64,000 bases of DNA from an uncultured Clostridia bacterium (GCA_934271735.1 CAKQSB010000007.1:40979-104978), one strand, 5' to 3'. Positions 7,444-17,434 are shown, numbered from the stretch's first letter. Notes: generated by a model from the sequence alone, not told the origin. A program made the numbers and translations.

Positions 7444-9612
7444 TCACTGTTTCTTTTTCGGAGAACGCATCGTAAGACCTATTCGGTTCTTCTTTACGTC
7501 GACGGAAAGTACCCTTACCTTTACGACCTGACCGACTTTTAAAACGTCCGACGGGTGCTTGACGTAATTATCCGAAATTTCGGAAATATGCACAAGTCCG
7601 TCCTGATGAACGCCGATATCGATAAACGCACCGAAATCTATAACGTTTCTTACAGTACCCGTAAGCTCCATACCGACGACAAGGTCGTTGATATCCATAA
7701 TATCCGAACGAAGTTCCTGTTTGGGAAGCGAATCTCTGACGTCTCTGCCGGGCTTTAAAAGCTCGACGACGATATCGTTCATCGTAGGAACGCCCAATCC
7801 GCATTCCTCGGCGGCTTTTGCTTCGCCGTATTTCTTTATCTGCTCGGGAAGAGCCGAAAGTTTTCTCTCCTCCACGTCCTTATCGGTGTAACCGAAAAGC
7901 GAAAGAAGTTTTTCGGTGGATTCGTACGATTCCGGGTGAACCGCCGTGTTATCGAGAATGTTTTTACCGTCTCTTATCCTTAAGAAACCCGCGCACTGCT
8001 CATAAGCTTTTGCGCCGAGCTTGGAAACTTTAAGAAGCTGTTTTCTCGTAGTGAATTTTCCGTTTTCCTCGCGGTAAGTTATTATGTTGTTCGCGATTCC
8101 GGAGTTAAGCCCCGAAACCCTCGACAAAAGCGACGGACTTGCCGTATTAAGGTCTACGCCGACGCTGTTTACGCAATCTTCTAAAACGCCGTCTAAAACC
8201 TCGTCGAGACGAGCCGCCGGCATATCGTGCTGATACTGCCCTACGCCTATCGCCTTTGGATCGATTTTGATAAGCTCGGCGAGAGGATCCTGCAATCTTC
8301 TTGCTATGGAGATAGCCGAACGGAGAGTTAAATCGTACTGCGGAAATTCCTTTGCCGCAAGAGGCGAACCCGAGTAAACGGAAGCGCCCGCTTCGTTCAC
8401 GACGACATAACCTACCTTTCCGCCGTAATCCTTAATCATATCCGCAACGAAAATTTCGGACTCCTTGGAAGCTGTTCCGTTACCGATCGAAATAACGTCT
8501 ACCGAATACTTATCGATAAGCTTTTCCAGCGCAGCTTTGGCCTCGGCGGTTTTGCTTTGCGGCGGCGTGGGGTAAACGACCGTCGTATCGAGAACTTTGC
8601 CCGTGCCGTCGACGACGGCTATTTTACAACCCGTCCTGTAAGCGGGGTCGAAGCCCATCGTGACTTTATCCTTAACGGGCGGTTGCATAAGCAGGGGGCG
8701 AAGGTTTACGTCGAACATCTTTATCGCCTGTTCCTGCGCGTTTTCCGTGAGATAATTTCTGATTTCTCTTTCGATAGATGGTTGAATAAGACGTTTGTAA
8801 GCGTCCGCCACGGCTTCCTTAACGCAAGGCGTGGTTACGCTTCCTTCTTTAACAAAACCGACTTCGCAAACGCGCACCGCGAATTCTTCGTCGATCGCAA
8901 CTTTAACTTTCAGGTAGCCTTCGTCCTCGCCTCTGTTAAGAGCGAGGATTCTGTGCGATTTGATTTCGGAAACGGGTTCGGAATAATCGGCGTACATTTC
9001 GTAAGTCTTAGCGCCGTCTTCTTCCGCTTTCTGAATCTTCGAGGAAATCTCGCCGTTTTTAAGATAAATTCTGCGGAGTTTCTTTCTCAATTCCGCGTCG
9101 TCCGAAATCCTTTCGGCGATTATGTCTTCCGCGCCCGCTATCGCCTCTTTGGTATTTCCGACGCCGAGTTCTTCATTAACGAACGGTTTCGCAAGATCAT
9201 CGAGCGTTCCTTCCGTCACGTTCTGCGCAAAAATTATATCGGCAAGAGGTTCGAGACCTTTTGCGACGGCAACCGTGGCTCTCGTCTTTCTCTTCTGTTT
9301 ATAAGGTCTGTAAATATCCTCCACTTCCGTTATGGTTTCGGCGGCGGAAAGCGCGGCTTCGATTTCTTCCGTCATCTTTTCCTGTTCGGTTATGGATTTG
9401 GCGACTTCTTCTTTTCTCTTTTCGATATTGCGAAGATAGGTAAGCCTTTCCGACAGCTCTCTTAAAACCTGATCGTCGATATGCCCCGTCATTTCCTTTC
9501 TGTAACGCGCGATGAAAGGAATGGTGTTGCCTTCGTCGAGAAGTTCGACGATGTTTTTGACGTGATCTTCTCTGAGTTTGAATTCCTGAGTGATTTGTTT
9601 TAAAATGTCCAT
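7444..9612 (-). CDS. tex: Tex family RNA-binding protein (YqgF, helix-hairpin-helix and S1 domains)
   Basis: Tex is a conserved cytoplasmic nucleic-acid-binding protein linked to transcription processes. The 722-residue length is typical. Visible parts are the helical N-terminal Tex region, the YqgF/RNase H-like domain beginning at VTMGFDPAYRTGCKIAVVDG, a helix-hairpin-helix region (LNTASPSLLSRVSGLNSGIA), and a C-terminal S1 domain (GMELTGTVRNVIDFGAFIDIG, overlapping residues 645-715). The ATG overlaps the stop of the AlkD-like gene by one base (TAATG), with AAGGA upstream, so it belongs to the tail of the glycogen transcription unit. Confidence 0.95.
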   Translation of the reverse strand: MDILKQITQEFKLREDHVKNIVELLDEGNTIPFIARYRKEMTGHIDDQVLRELSERLTYLRNIEKRKEEVAKSITEQEKMTEEIEAALSAAETITEVEDIYRPYKQKRKTRATVAVAKGLEPLADIIFAQNVTEGTLDDLAKPFVNEELGVGNTKEAIAGAEDIIAERISDDAELRKKLRRIYLKNGEISSKIQKAEEDGAKTYEMYADYSEPVSEIKSHRILALNRGEDEGYLKVKVAIDEEFAVRVCEVGFVKEGSVTTPCVKEAVADAYKRLIQPSIEREIRNYLTENAQEQAIKMFDVNLRPLLMQPPVKDKVTMGFDPAYRTGCKIAVVDGTGKVLDTTVVYPTPPQSKTAEAKAALEKLIDKYSVDVISIGNGTASKESEIFVADMIKDYGGKVGYVVVNEAGASVYSGSPLAAKEFPQYDLTLRSAISIARRLQDPLAELIKIDPKAIGVGQYQHDMPAARLDEVLDGVLEDCVNSVGVDLNTASPSLLSRVSGLNSGIANNIITYREENGKFTTRKQLLKVSKLGAKAYEQCAGFLRIRDGKNILDNTAVHPESYESTEKLLSLFGYTDKDVEERKLSALPEQIKKYGEAKAAEECGLGVPTMNDIVVELLKPGRDVRDSLPKQELRSDIMDINDLVVGMELTGTVRNVIDFGAFIDIGVHQDGLVHISEISDNYVKHPSDVLKVGQVVKVRVLSVDVKKNRIGLTMRSPKKKQ

Positions 9613-10295
9613 TATAGTTTCCTTAAAGTTTTTAAATATGTTTTATCTTCGACGCTCACCCTGAGCGAATCGTTTATTTTCGAAATCGCCTTGTTGTGCG
9701 TAAACTTACCGAGCTTGTCGTTTTCGAGAAATTTCAAAGTCGATTCCCGTTGCTTAACGAAAGCCGTCGATATGAGCCAGGCTATCGCCATATCGTTATA
9801 GTAGCCTTTTCCGTCGAGCTTTTCGGCAATACGCAAAATCTCTTCGGTATGCTCCCCGCCGACGAAAAAATTCATAAGAGCAACAATGCGGAAACGAAGA
9901 GCGGAATTTTCCTGCTTTTCTATCCCGTCCGTCAAAAGGAGATAAAATCGCTTTCTGTCTTTTGCGCCGACCTTGATTGCGGGAACAAAGGAATCGACAA
10001 GTCCCCAACCGTCGCATTTCGAAAGATAGAAATCCTTTTTGCTCCACATTTCGTCGAAACCGAGCCTTGCGATAAGCAAACCGTAAATAAGCGTACACTC
10101 GTAATTTTCGAACTTGCAGTTTTCGAGATAATCGCTTATCTCGTTTTGAGGAATCGACTTCGCGATTTGTTTTATCACGGGTATTCTTACGCCTACCGTT
10201 TTATATGCCGAAACTATTATTTTGTCGTTAAACTCTTTATACTTCGCATCGGCGTTTGTCTCAAGCTCGGCAATCGTTTTTTCGTAAATGTTCAT
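9612..10295 (-). CDS. AlkD-like DNA alkylation repair protein
   Basis: The 227-residue protein is entirely helical and resembles the AlkD/ALK HEAT-repeat family, DNA glycosylases that remove alkylated bases. Recognisable segments are an N-terminal KYKEFNDKI...VGVRIPVIKQIAK stretch, then CDGWGLVDSF, which carries the aspartate/tryptophan region of the family, and NDMAIAWLISTAF. The family is assigned by overall pattern; whether it still removes bases is not certain. Its ATG overlaps the stop of the GH13 gene by four bases (ATGA), and its own stop overlaps tex. A DNA-repair gene at the end of a glycogen operon is probably just co-transcribed. Confidence 0.82.
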   Translation of the reverse strand: MNIYEKTIAELETNADAKYKEFNDKIIVSAYKTVGVRIPVIKQIAKSIPQNEISDYLENCKFENYECTLIYGLLIARLGFDEMWSKKDFYLSKCDGWGLVDSFVPAIKVGAKDRKRFYLLLTDGIEKQENSALRFRIVALMNFFVGGEHTEEILRIAEKLDGKGYYNDMAIAWLISTAFVKQRESTLKFLENDKLGKFTHNKAISKINDSLRVSVEDKTYLKTLRKL

Positions 10296-12133
10296 ACTCT
10301 TTCACAATCTCTGTCACAAGCTTTGTCTAAAAACCCGTCGCATTTATAAAATATCGCAAAATCACTGTTATATAAAGTGATTTTTGAAAGTTTTACGTTA
10401 CGCGACATTTCGTAAACCTCACAGCCGTACGATATTTCGACCGGTGTTTCGCCGAAGTTTACGGCTATATAAATCTTCTTGTTTTCACATTTTCTCGAGA
10501 ACGAAAAGAACCCTCCGTCGGAAACTATATCTCCCGTTTCGCCGAATTTAAAGCAGTCGTATTTTTTTCTTAAATCGGACAGAAAGCAATAATGATTTAA
10601 AAGCTCGTCATTCTCGTTTTCGATAAAACAAGTGCGATTGAACGGATCTTTATTTCCTTCGGTTATCTGCTCGTCGCCGTAATAAATGCAGGGTACGCCG
10701 TAAAGGCAGAACTGCAACGCGGCGCAACACTTAAGCATTTTAACGGCTTCTCTTTTCTCCGTTACGGTAAGTTTTTCCGTTGCCATTTTTGCCCGTTCGG
10801 TTTCGAGTTTGCCCCTCTTCCCCAAAACGGTAAGAATCCTCGGCGTATCGTGCGTGCCGAGAATATTCATAAGGCAATTCAGCGCGTGAGACGGATAATT
10901 ATCTGTCTGTTCTCTGACGGTTTTATACAGTAAATCGCTTTTCCCGCTCAACGCAAAATCTATAATCGCGTTCTTTAGCGGATAATTCATTACGCTGTCA
11001 AGCTCGCCGCCGCGAAAATATCTTCTGCGTTTTCCGTAGGCGATTTTATTCGTCGCGTCTTCCCAGACTTCGCCGATAACTATCTTATCGTTTCCGTAAG
11101 CTTTGACTCTCTCGTTGATTTTTTCGACAAACTCGTCCGTTATCTCGTCCACGACGTCCAGCCTTACTCCGCCCGCGCCGAGTTTCATCATTTTATCGAT
11201 AACGCCGTTTTCTCCCGCAATAAAATTTTCGAAATCCTCGCTCGATTTGTTTATTGTGGGCAAAACGTCGATACCCCACCAGGACAAGTACTTGTCGGGA
11301 AAATCCTCGAACACATACCAGCCGTAATAAGGAGACTCCTTCGACTGATATGCGCCAAGCGACAGATAATTTCCGTACTTGTTAAAGTAAACGCTGTCGT
11401 CTCCGGTGTGATTGAAAACACCGTCGAAAATCAAGGAAATATTGCTGATTTTTAAAGTTTTTACGAGAGACGTAAAATCATCTTCCGTACCTAAAAGCGG
11501 GTCGAAGCAAGTGTAATCGCCCGTATCGTAACGGTGGTTTGAATAAGCTTTGAACACGGGATTAAGATACAGATGAGTTACGCCGAGCTTTTTCAGATAA
11601 TCGACTTTTCGGCGTATGCCCTCGAAGTTGCCGCCGAAAAAATCGTTATTCTTTATCTTGCCGGATTTGTCCGGAAGATATTCGGGAACTCCGCCCCAGT
11701 CGGACCTGAGTTTCTTTCCCGAAGCGTCTCCAAAGCCCTCTGCCCTCGCAAATCTGTCGGGAAAAATCTGATACATCACCCCGCCCGCAAAACCGCAAAG
11801 CTCTTTTTCGTCGTTTTTATAACAGAGGATCTGAAAGTCGTTCAAAGCGCTCTCTTCTCCGAATCCGTATTCGTTTTTTCCTATTCTTTTTCCGTCGGCG
11901 TAAAAGCGGTAAAAATATAAACCGTTCGATAAACCGTCTATCGAAAAGTAGAATACATCTCCGTTTTTCACGCCGTCGAAAATTCTTTCGGTCGAAGTTC
12001 CGTCTTCGTAAAGAGAGAGAACACACTTCTCCGCTCCGATTATTCCGATCTTTATATCGAGCCGCTCTCCCTCTTTAACCGCGCCCGTGACGCTTTTATG
12101 ATTTCGGGAAAGCGGATCGTAGTTTACAACCAT
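10292..12133 (-). CDS. GH13 alpha-glucan hydrolase (neopullulanase/cyclomaltodextrinase-like)
   Basis: This is an intracellular alpha-amylase-family enzyme; no signal peptide is seen. An N-terminal beta domain of about 110 residues precedes the barrel. GH13 regions are intact: DGVFNH at 237-242, GGVRLD with nucleophile D326, GEVWED with acid E355, and LGTHDT with D429. MYQIFPDRFAR and the DYLKKLGVTHLYLNPVF segment are typical of neopullulanase, maltogenic amylase and cyclomaltodextrinase. It follows glgP by three bases, so it probably hydrolyses short maltodextrins left by glycogen phosphorylase. The exact specificity cannot be read from sequence. No strong ribosome-binding site was seen, so translation may be coupled to glgP. 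Confidence 0.9.
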   Translation of the reverse strand: MVVNYDPLSRNHKSVTGAVKEGERLDIKIGIIGAEKCVLSLYEDGTSTERIFDGVKNGDVFYFSIDGLSNGLYFYRFYADGKRIGKNEYGFGEESALNDFQILCYKNDEKELCGFAGGVMYQIFPDRFARAEGFGDASGKKLRSDWGGVPEYLPDKSGKIKNNDFFGGNFEGIRRKVDYLKKLGVTHLYLNPVFKAYSNHRYDTGDYTCFDPLLGTEDDFTSLVKTLKISNISLIFDGVFNHTGDDSVYFNKYGNYLSLGAYQSKESPYYGWYVFEDFPDKYLSWWGIDVLPTINKSSEDFENFIAGENGVIDKMMKLGAGGVRLDVVDEITDEFVEKINERVKAYGNDKIVIGEVWEDATNKIAYGKRRRYFRGGELDSVMNYPLKNAIIDFALSGKSDLLYKTVREQTDNYPSHALNCLMNILGTHDTPRILTVLGKRGKLETERAKMATEKLTVTEKREAVKMLKCCAALQFCLYGVPCIYYGDEQITEGNKDPFNRTCFIENENDELLNHYCFLSDLRKKYDCFKFGETGDIVSDGGFFSFSRKCENKKIYIAVNFGETPVEISYGCEVYEMSRNVKLSKITLYNSDFAIFYKCDGFLDKACDRDCERV

Positions 12134-12136
12134 ATT

Positions 12137-14569
12137 TTACTTTATCTGTTTCAGATGCCAGATTCTTTCGGCATATTCTTTTATGCTTCTGTCCGCGGAG
12201 AAAATGCCCGCGCCCGCTATATTGTTAAGCGACATCTTGTTCCACTTCAGAACGTCTTTATAAGTCTTGTCGGCTTTGTCGTGAACGGCAAGGAAATCGC
12301 TGAAATCCGCCATACACATATACGGGTCGGCAATAGGCGAGTTCGTGAGAAGATAAGTTGCGATATCGTCGAACTTTTCGCCCGCAAAACCGTTTTTAAG
12401 GCTTGCGATAACCTTTTGCAAAACAACGTTATTATTATAGAAAGCGCAAGCGTCGTATCCGTGTTTCCAGAGATCTTCGACTTGTTTCGCGTTCATTCCG
12501 AAAATAAATATATTATCGTCGCCGACGGACTCTTTCATTTCAACGTTCGCACCGTCCAGCGTTCCTATGGTGAGCGCGCCGTTTATCATAAACTTCATAT
12601 TACCCGTGCCGCTCGCTTCCTTTCCCGCAGTGGAAATCTGCTCGGAAATTTCGGTTGCCGGCATAAGGGTTTCCGCCATCGTGACGTTATAATCTTCGAG
12701 ATACAAAACGTTGAGTTTTTCTCTTATTCTCTTGTCCGGATTCTTTCTGAGATCTTCCGCAATCGAGCAAAGAAGTTTGATAATTCTCTTTGCCATATAG
12801 TACCCGGGAGCGGCTTTCGCGCCGAAAATAAAGGTTTTCGGGATAACGTCCGCGTCGGGGTTTTCTTTGAGATTGTTATAAAGATTGATGATATACATAG
12901 CGTTTAAAAGCTGACGTTTGTATTCGTGCAATCTCTTTGCCTGAACGTCGAAAATCGAGTCGGGCGAAAGCGTGTAACCCGTCTTTTTATAAACGTAAGT
13001 CGCAAGCTGACTTTTCTTGATTCTCTTTATTTCGGCAAGGCGTTTCAGAACAGTTTCGTCGTTTTCGAAAGCCTTGAATTTCCGAAGTTCCTCGGAATTC
13101 ATAACAAACCCGTCGCCGATACATTCCGTCAGAAGCCCGGTAAGCTCTTTATTGGACTGGCAAAGCCATCTTCTGTGCGCGATACCGTTCGTAACGTTGG
13201 TGAATTTTTCGGGAAAAGCGTCGTTGAAATCCTTGAAAATGCTGTTCTTTATAATATCGCTGTGAAGCTTTGAAACGCCGTTGACCGTGTGCGAAGCGAC
13301 AACCGAAAGGTTAGCCATTCTCGCCTGTCCGTGCGAAAGAATAGACATTCTTTCTATTTTATCCCAGTCTCCCGGGAACTTGTTCCACATTTCTCCGCAG
13401 AATCTCTGATTTATTTCCTTTAAGATAGCGTATATTCTCGGAAGTCTTCTTTCGATAAGGTCCTCGTTCCACTTCTCCAAAGCTTCGCTCATAACCGTAT
13501 GGTTTGTGTAAGCGACCGTCCTTTTTACGATATCCCACGCTTCGTCCCAACCGAATCCGTGTTCGTCCATAAGTATTCTCATAAGTTCGGGAATACAAAG
13601 CGCGGGGTGCGTATCGTTGATATGAATCGCCGCCATATCGGGAAGCGTGTGAAGATCGCCGTATCTTCTGAGGTGTTCGTTAATAATATTCTGCAACGTT
13701 GCCGAAACAAGGAAATACTGCTGTTTAAGCCTTAAAGATTTACCTTCGGAATGGTTATCGGACGGATATAAAACCTTGGAAATAAGCTCCGCTTCGTTAT
13801 CTTCCTGCATACAACGAACATAATCGCCCTCGGAGAAAGAGTTCATATCGAAGTTTCTCACGCTTTTTGCCGCCCAGAGTCTCAGAACGGAAACCGCTTC
13901 CGAGTCTTTACCCGAAATCATCATATCGTAAGGTACGGCTTCGACTTCCTGACAATCGGTCTGGACGATTTTCATACCTTCGCTCGTCCATTCCTCGCTG
14001 ATTTTTCCGTCGAATTTAACCCTTACCGTCATATCGGAGCGGGGTGTAAGCCATACTTCGCCGCCGGGAAGCCATACGTCCGGTAATTCGGTCTGCCAGC
14101 CGTCGACTATTTTTTGTTTGAAAAGACCGTATTCATAGCGGATAGAATAGCCCATCGCGGGATAGTTTCCGCTTGCCAAAGCGTCCATAAAACAAGCCGC
14201 GAGCCTTCCGAGACCGCCGTTGCCGAGACCTGCGTCCGGCTCGAGTTCATAAAGATCTTCGAGCGTTAAACCCCTCGTTTTCAGGACTTTGCTTACCTGC
14301 TCCTCTATACCGAGGTTATAAATGTTATTCTTAAGCGAACGCCCGAGCAAAAACTCCATACAAAGATAATATACTCTTTTTGCTTTTGCGGCTTTGGTTT
14401 TATAGTGATAAGCGTTGCGTTTTTCCAAAAGTATGTCTCTTACAGCCATAACCACGGCTTTATAAAGCTGTTCGGTGCTGGCCTCTTTGACGGAAACGCC
14501 GAAATATCTCGAAAGTTTTCCGCTTATTACGTCCTTCATTTCCTTAGGCGTGATTTCAGTTTTTCCCAT
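12137..14569 (-). CDS. glgP: Glycogen (alpha-1,4-glucan) phosphorylase
   Basis: It releases glucose-1-phosphate from the non-reducing ends of glycogen using pyridoxal phosphate. The 810-residue length is normal. LGNGGLGRLAACFMDALA marks the phosphorylase fold, and the cofactor lysine is K659 in EASGTGNMKFMINGA. The ribosome-binding site AGGAG is six bases before the ATG. It sits directly after glgA and before the GH13 hydrolase, so synthesis and breakdown genes share one leftward operon, as in many Clostridia and Bacillus. Confidence 0.97.
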   Translation of the reverse strand: MGKTEITPKEMKDVISGKLSRYFGVSVKEASTEQLYKAVVMAVRDILLEKRNAYHYKTKAAKAKRVYYLCMEFLLGRSLKNNIYNLGIEEQVSKVLKTRGLTLEDLYELEPDAGLGNGGLGRLAACFMDALASGNYPAMGYSIRYEYGLFKQKIVDGWQTELPDVWLPGGEVWLTPRSDMTVRVKFDGKISEEWTSEGMKIVQTDCQEVEAVPYDMMISGKDSEAVSVLRLWAAKSVRNFDMNSFSEGDYVRCMQEDNEAELISKVLYPSDNHSEGKSLRLKQQYFLVSATLQNIINEHLRRYGDLHTLPDMAAIHINDTHPALCIPELMRILMDEHGFGWDEAWDIVKRTVAYTNHTVMSEALEKWNEDLIERRLPRIYAILKEINQRFCGEMWNKFPGDWDKIERMSILSHGQARMANLSVVASHTVNGVSKLHSDIIKNSIFKDFNDAFPEKFTNVTNGIAHRRWLCQSNKELTGLLTECIGDGFVMNSEELRKFKAFENDETVLKRLAEIKRIKKSQLATYVYKKTGYTLSPDSIFDVQAKRLHEYKRQLLNAMYIINLYNNLKENPDADVIPKTFIFGAKAAPGYYMAKRIIKLLCSIAEDLRKNPDKRIREKLNVLYLEDYNVTMAETLMPATEISEQISTAGKEASGTGNMKFMINGALTIGTLDGANVEMKESVGDDNIFIFGMNAKQVEDLWKHGYDACAFYNNNVVLQKVIASLKNGFAGEKFDDIATYLLTNSPIADPYMCMADFSDFLAVHDKADKTYKDVLKWNKMSLNNIAGAGIFSADRSIKEYAERIWHLKQIK

Positions 14570-14591
14570 TTAAGTCTCCTGTTATCGGATT

Positions 14592-16295
14592 TTATTTTAT
14601 AAGACCCAACATTTTGTCGTATAATTTCTCATATTCTCCCGACGATTTCTGCCAACTGAAATCGGTAGTCATCGCATTTTTCACTATTTCGTTCCATTCC
14701 TTCTTGTTGCCGAAAGTATATATTGCGTCCTTGATGACGTAAAGCATTTCGTGGGCGTTGTAATTTCCGAACACAAATCCGTTTCCGCCCTTTCTCCCGG
14801 CGTTATTATGCGGCGCGATACTGTCGAAAAGACCGCCCGTCGCTCTGACCACGGGAACTGCGCCGTACTTGCAGGCAATCATCTGCGAAAGCCCGCAAGG
14901 CTCTTGTTTGGACGGCATAAGAAAGATATCCGAAGCAGAATAAAGCTTGCTTGCGAGATCTTTGTTGTAAGCGATTATCGCTCTGCACTTGCCCGAATAT
15001 CTCGCGGCTATGCCTTTGAAAAACTCCTCGTATTCGCCCTCGCCTTTTCCGAGAATGACAACCTGCACGTTTTCGGTAAGAAGTTCCTCGATTACGCATT
15101 TGATAAGTTCAAGCCCCTTTGCGGGAACGAGACGAGATATAACCGAGATAAGCGGTGCGTCGGCTTTCTCGGGAAGACCGAGCATTTTCTGAAGTTCGGA
15201 TTTACATACGGCTTTGCCGCTCATATCCTTTACGGAATATTTTTTAAAAAGCTTTTCGTCCGTTGCGGGATTATATATGCTTTCGTCTATACCGTTAAGT
15301 ATGCCCGAAAGTTTAAATTCATTTTCGCATACGGCATACTGAAGTCCGTGAGCGAAGAAAGGATTTTTGATTTCGTTCGCATACATAGGCGACACGGTCG
15401 AAAATCTGTCGGAAAACTGAATCGCGCCTTTCATAAGATTAAGGCATCCTTCGTAATCGAGAACGTTTTTAACGCTTTCGGGAAGACCGAAAAGATCGCC
15501 GAGACATTCGTAACCGTATTTTCCCTGATATTCTATGTTATGTATAGTAAACAACGCTTTTATGTGATCGTAACCGTAACGGTTTGCATAAAGCGTTTTA
15601 AGGTATATCACCGAAAGTGCCGCCTGCCAGTCATGACAATGGAGAATTTCGGGATAATAATCGAGATGAACCATCATTTCGAGAACGGCTTTGGAGAAAA
15701 ACGCATATCTTTCCCCGTCGTCGAAATAGCCGTAAAGTCCGCTTCTCTTGAAATAGTATTCGTTATCGATAAAATAGAACGTAACGCCGTCCGCTTTAAG
15801 CGAAAAAACGCCGCAATACTGATTTCTCCAAGCCAGAGGAACGTTGAAATTCATCAAAAATCTCATTTGCGTTCTGTACTTTTGGTCTATATCGCCGTAA
15901 AGCGGCATAACCACTCTTACGTCGTAATTGCCGTTTTTCGCAAGAGCTTTCGGAAGCGAACCGATAACGTCCGCCAAGCCGCCCGTTCCGAGATACGGAT
16001 TCGCTTCGCTTGCGACGAATAGAACGGAATTTAAAGTTCTTACCGCAAAATCGACATCTCCCGCAGCCACGTTCGGCATAGCGTTTTCAACGGCTTTTTT
16101 TTCCGTTTTCGGCATTTCCGTAGCTTTCTTTTCTTTTTTTACCTCTTTCCCGGCTTCCGCCGTTTTTTCTTCCTTGACGACTTTTTTAGCCGCTACGGGT
16201 TTTTCTTCCTTGACGACTTTTTTAATCGCCGCGGTTTTTGCTTTCTTTTTATCTTCAACCTTATCTTCGGTATTTTTAACAGTAGTTTTTGCCAT
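14592..16295 (-). CDS. glgA: Glycogen synthase with a lysine-rich N-terminal extension
   Basis: It transfers glucose from ADP-glucose to the growing alpha-1,4 chain (GT5 family). The catalytic part starts near residue 88 (LNSVLFVASEANPYLGTGGLADV) and includes the C-terminal nucleotide site (SRLVPAKGLELI, PSKQEPCGLSQM, RATGGL). Two things are odd. First, about 85 residues of K/E/A/V-rich sequence precede the enzyme and contain a duplicated KKVVKEEK unit; AGGAG before the ATG at 16295 supports this start. Second, the usual K-x-G-G-L motif near the N terminus reads G-T-G-G-L, so the lysine is replaced by glycine. Variants here occur in some Firmicutes (recalled, not checked). Confidence 0.95.
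   Translation of the reverse strand: MAKTTVKNTEDKVEDKKKAKTAAIKKVVKEEKPVAAKKVVKEEKTAEAGKEVKKEKKATEMPKTEKKAVENAMPNVAAGDVDFAVRTLNSVLFVASEANPYLGTGGLADVIGSLPKALAKNGNYDVRVVMPLYGDIDQKYRTQMRFLMNFNVPLAWRNQYCGVFSLKADGVTFYFIDNEYYFKRSGLYGYFDDGERYAFFSKAVLEMMVHLDYYPEILHCHDWQAALSVIYLKTLYANRYGYDHIKALFTIHNIEYQGKYGYECLGDLFGLPESVKNVLDYEGCLNLMKGAIQFSDRFSTVSPMYANEIKNPFFAHGLQYAVCENEFKLSGILNGIDESIYNPATDEKLFKKYSVKDMSGKAVCKSELQKMLGLPEKADAPLISVISRLVPAKGLELIKCVIEELLTENVQVVILGKGEGEYEEFFKGIAARYSGKCRAIIAYNKDLASKLYSASDIFLMPSKQEPCGLSQMIACKYGAVPVVRATGGLFDSIAPHNNAGRKGGNGFVFGNYNAHEMLYVIKDAIYTFGNKKEWNEIVKNAMTTDFSWQKSSGEYEKLYDKMLGLIK
16165..16224. repeat. 24-bp direct repeat inside the glgA extension
   Basis: Bases 16165-16188 and 16201-16224 are identical (TTTTCTTCCTTGACGACTTT and four more bases). 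The offset of 36 bp is exactly 12 codons. It encodes the two KKVVKEEK units, so the lysine-rich tail grew at least partly by in-frame duplication. Confidence 0.9.
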
Positions 16296-16309
16296 ATATT
16301 AAGCTCCTT

Positions 16310-17419
16310 TTAAATTACCGTCCCCTTGGATATGTAGAACGGGTGATTTTCACTGCCCGAAAGCGTTCTTCTGTCCTTTATCAGAGTGTTTTTATCGGTT
16401 ATAATGCAATTAAGCGAAACCTGTTCGCCGACGGTGGTATTCTGCATAATAACGCAGTTTTTGACTACCGTGCCGCGACCGATCGTAACGCCTCTGAAAA
16501 TAATACTGTTATAAACTTCGCCCTCTATCGTGCAACCGTCTGCGATCAGCGAATTGTTAACGATAGCGTTTTCGCCGTATCTCGTCGGCGCAGAATCCTT
16601 TACTTTTGTGTAAATATTCGATTTTCTGAAAACTTCTTCTCTTACATCTTTATCGAGAAGTCTTAAATTTTCGTCGTAATATTTCTGAAGCGAAGTAATC
16701 TCCTCATAATATCCTTTATGTTCGTATGCTCTTATTTTCCCGTAAGAAAGTTGATCCGAAATAACTTCTTTTACAAACGATTTCGCTCCGTGCGAAAAAG
16801 CGTCCGCAAGAAGGCTTATAAGGAGTGTTCTCGAAATAACAACCATATTCGTATATACGTTTACGGTTTCGTCCTGAGAATCGTATATAATTTCTTTAAC
16901 CTTATTATCTTTGTCGACCTTTAAAAACGCGTTGTCTCTTCCGCCTACTTCGCTTCTGTATTTTTTAACGTAAACAAGCGTCATATCCGCGCCTTTCGAA
17001 ATGTGTTCCGCGATAATCGGCTTGAAATCTACGGCGCAAACCATATCGGAATCGCTCATAACGACGTATTCTTCATTAGATTTGGCTAAAAATCCCGTAA
17101 CGCTTTTCAAAGCTTCGAGCCTTGTGGAATAAAGCATATTGCTTTCGGTAACGCCGAACGGCGGAAGAATGTACAATCCGCCTATGTGACGGGCAAGATC
17201 CCAGTCCTTTCCGCTACCGATATGATCCATCAGAGACTGGAAATTGCTTTTTGTGATTATTCCGACCTTAGTGATATCGGAATTAACCATATTCGAAAGC
17301 GCAAAGTCCACAAGACGATATCTTCCGCAAAACGGAATGGACGCCACCGTTCTTTTTGCGGTAAGTTCGGGAACGTTGTTATCGTGTATATTTGAAAAAA
17401 TTAAACCGAGCGTACTCAT
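16310..17419 (-). CDS. glgD: GlgD, second subunit of ADP-glucose pyrophosphorylase
   Basis: In Firmicutes GlgC and GlgD form a mixed ADP-glucose pyrophosphorylase in which GlgD is mainly a modulating subunit. The 369-residue protein has the nucleotidyltransferase fold with the GlgD-type start STLGLIFSNIHDNNVPELT. The GGxGxRL signature found in GlgC is missing. The centre reads YVVMSDSDMVC, and a C-terminal left-handed beta helix carries hexapeptide repeats (TRYGENAIVNNSLIADG onward). It follows glgC by 15 bp, with a purine-rich GGGGGTAAG before the ATG. Confidence 0.95.
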   Translation of the reverse strand: MSTLGLIFSNIHDNNVPELTAKRTVASIPFCGRYRLVDFALSNMVNSDITKVGIITKSNFQSLMDHIGSGKDWDLARHIGGLYILPPFGVTESNMLYSTRLEALKSVTGFLAKSNEEYVVMSDSDMVCAVDFKPIIAEHISKGADMTLVYVKKYRSEVGGRDNAFLKVDKDNKVKEIIYDSQDETVNVYTNMVVISRTLLISLLADAFSHGAKSFVKEVISDQLSYGKIRAYEHKGYYEEITSLQKYYDENLRLLDKDVREEVFRKSNIYTKVKDSAPTRYGENAIVNNSLIADGCTIEGEVYNSIIFRGVTIGRGTVVKNCVIMQNTTVGEQVSLNCIITDKNTLIKDRRTLSGSENHPFYISKGTVI

Positions 17420-17434
17420 CTTCTCTTACCCCCT

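Noticed and set aside
16310..17419. GlgD as a broken second copy of GlgC
   Set aside because: Loss of the GlgC signature is normal for GlgD subunits and the frame is intact.
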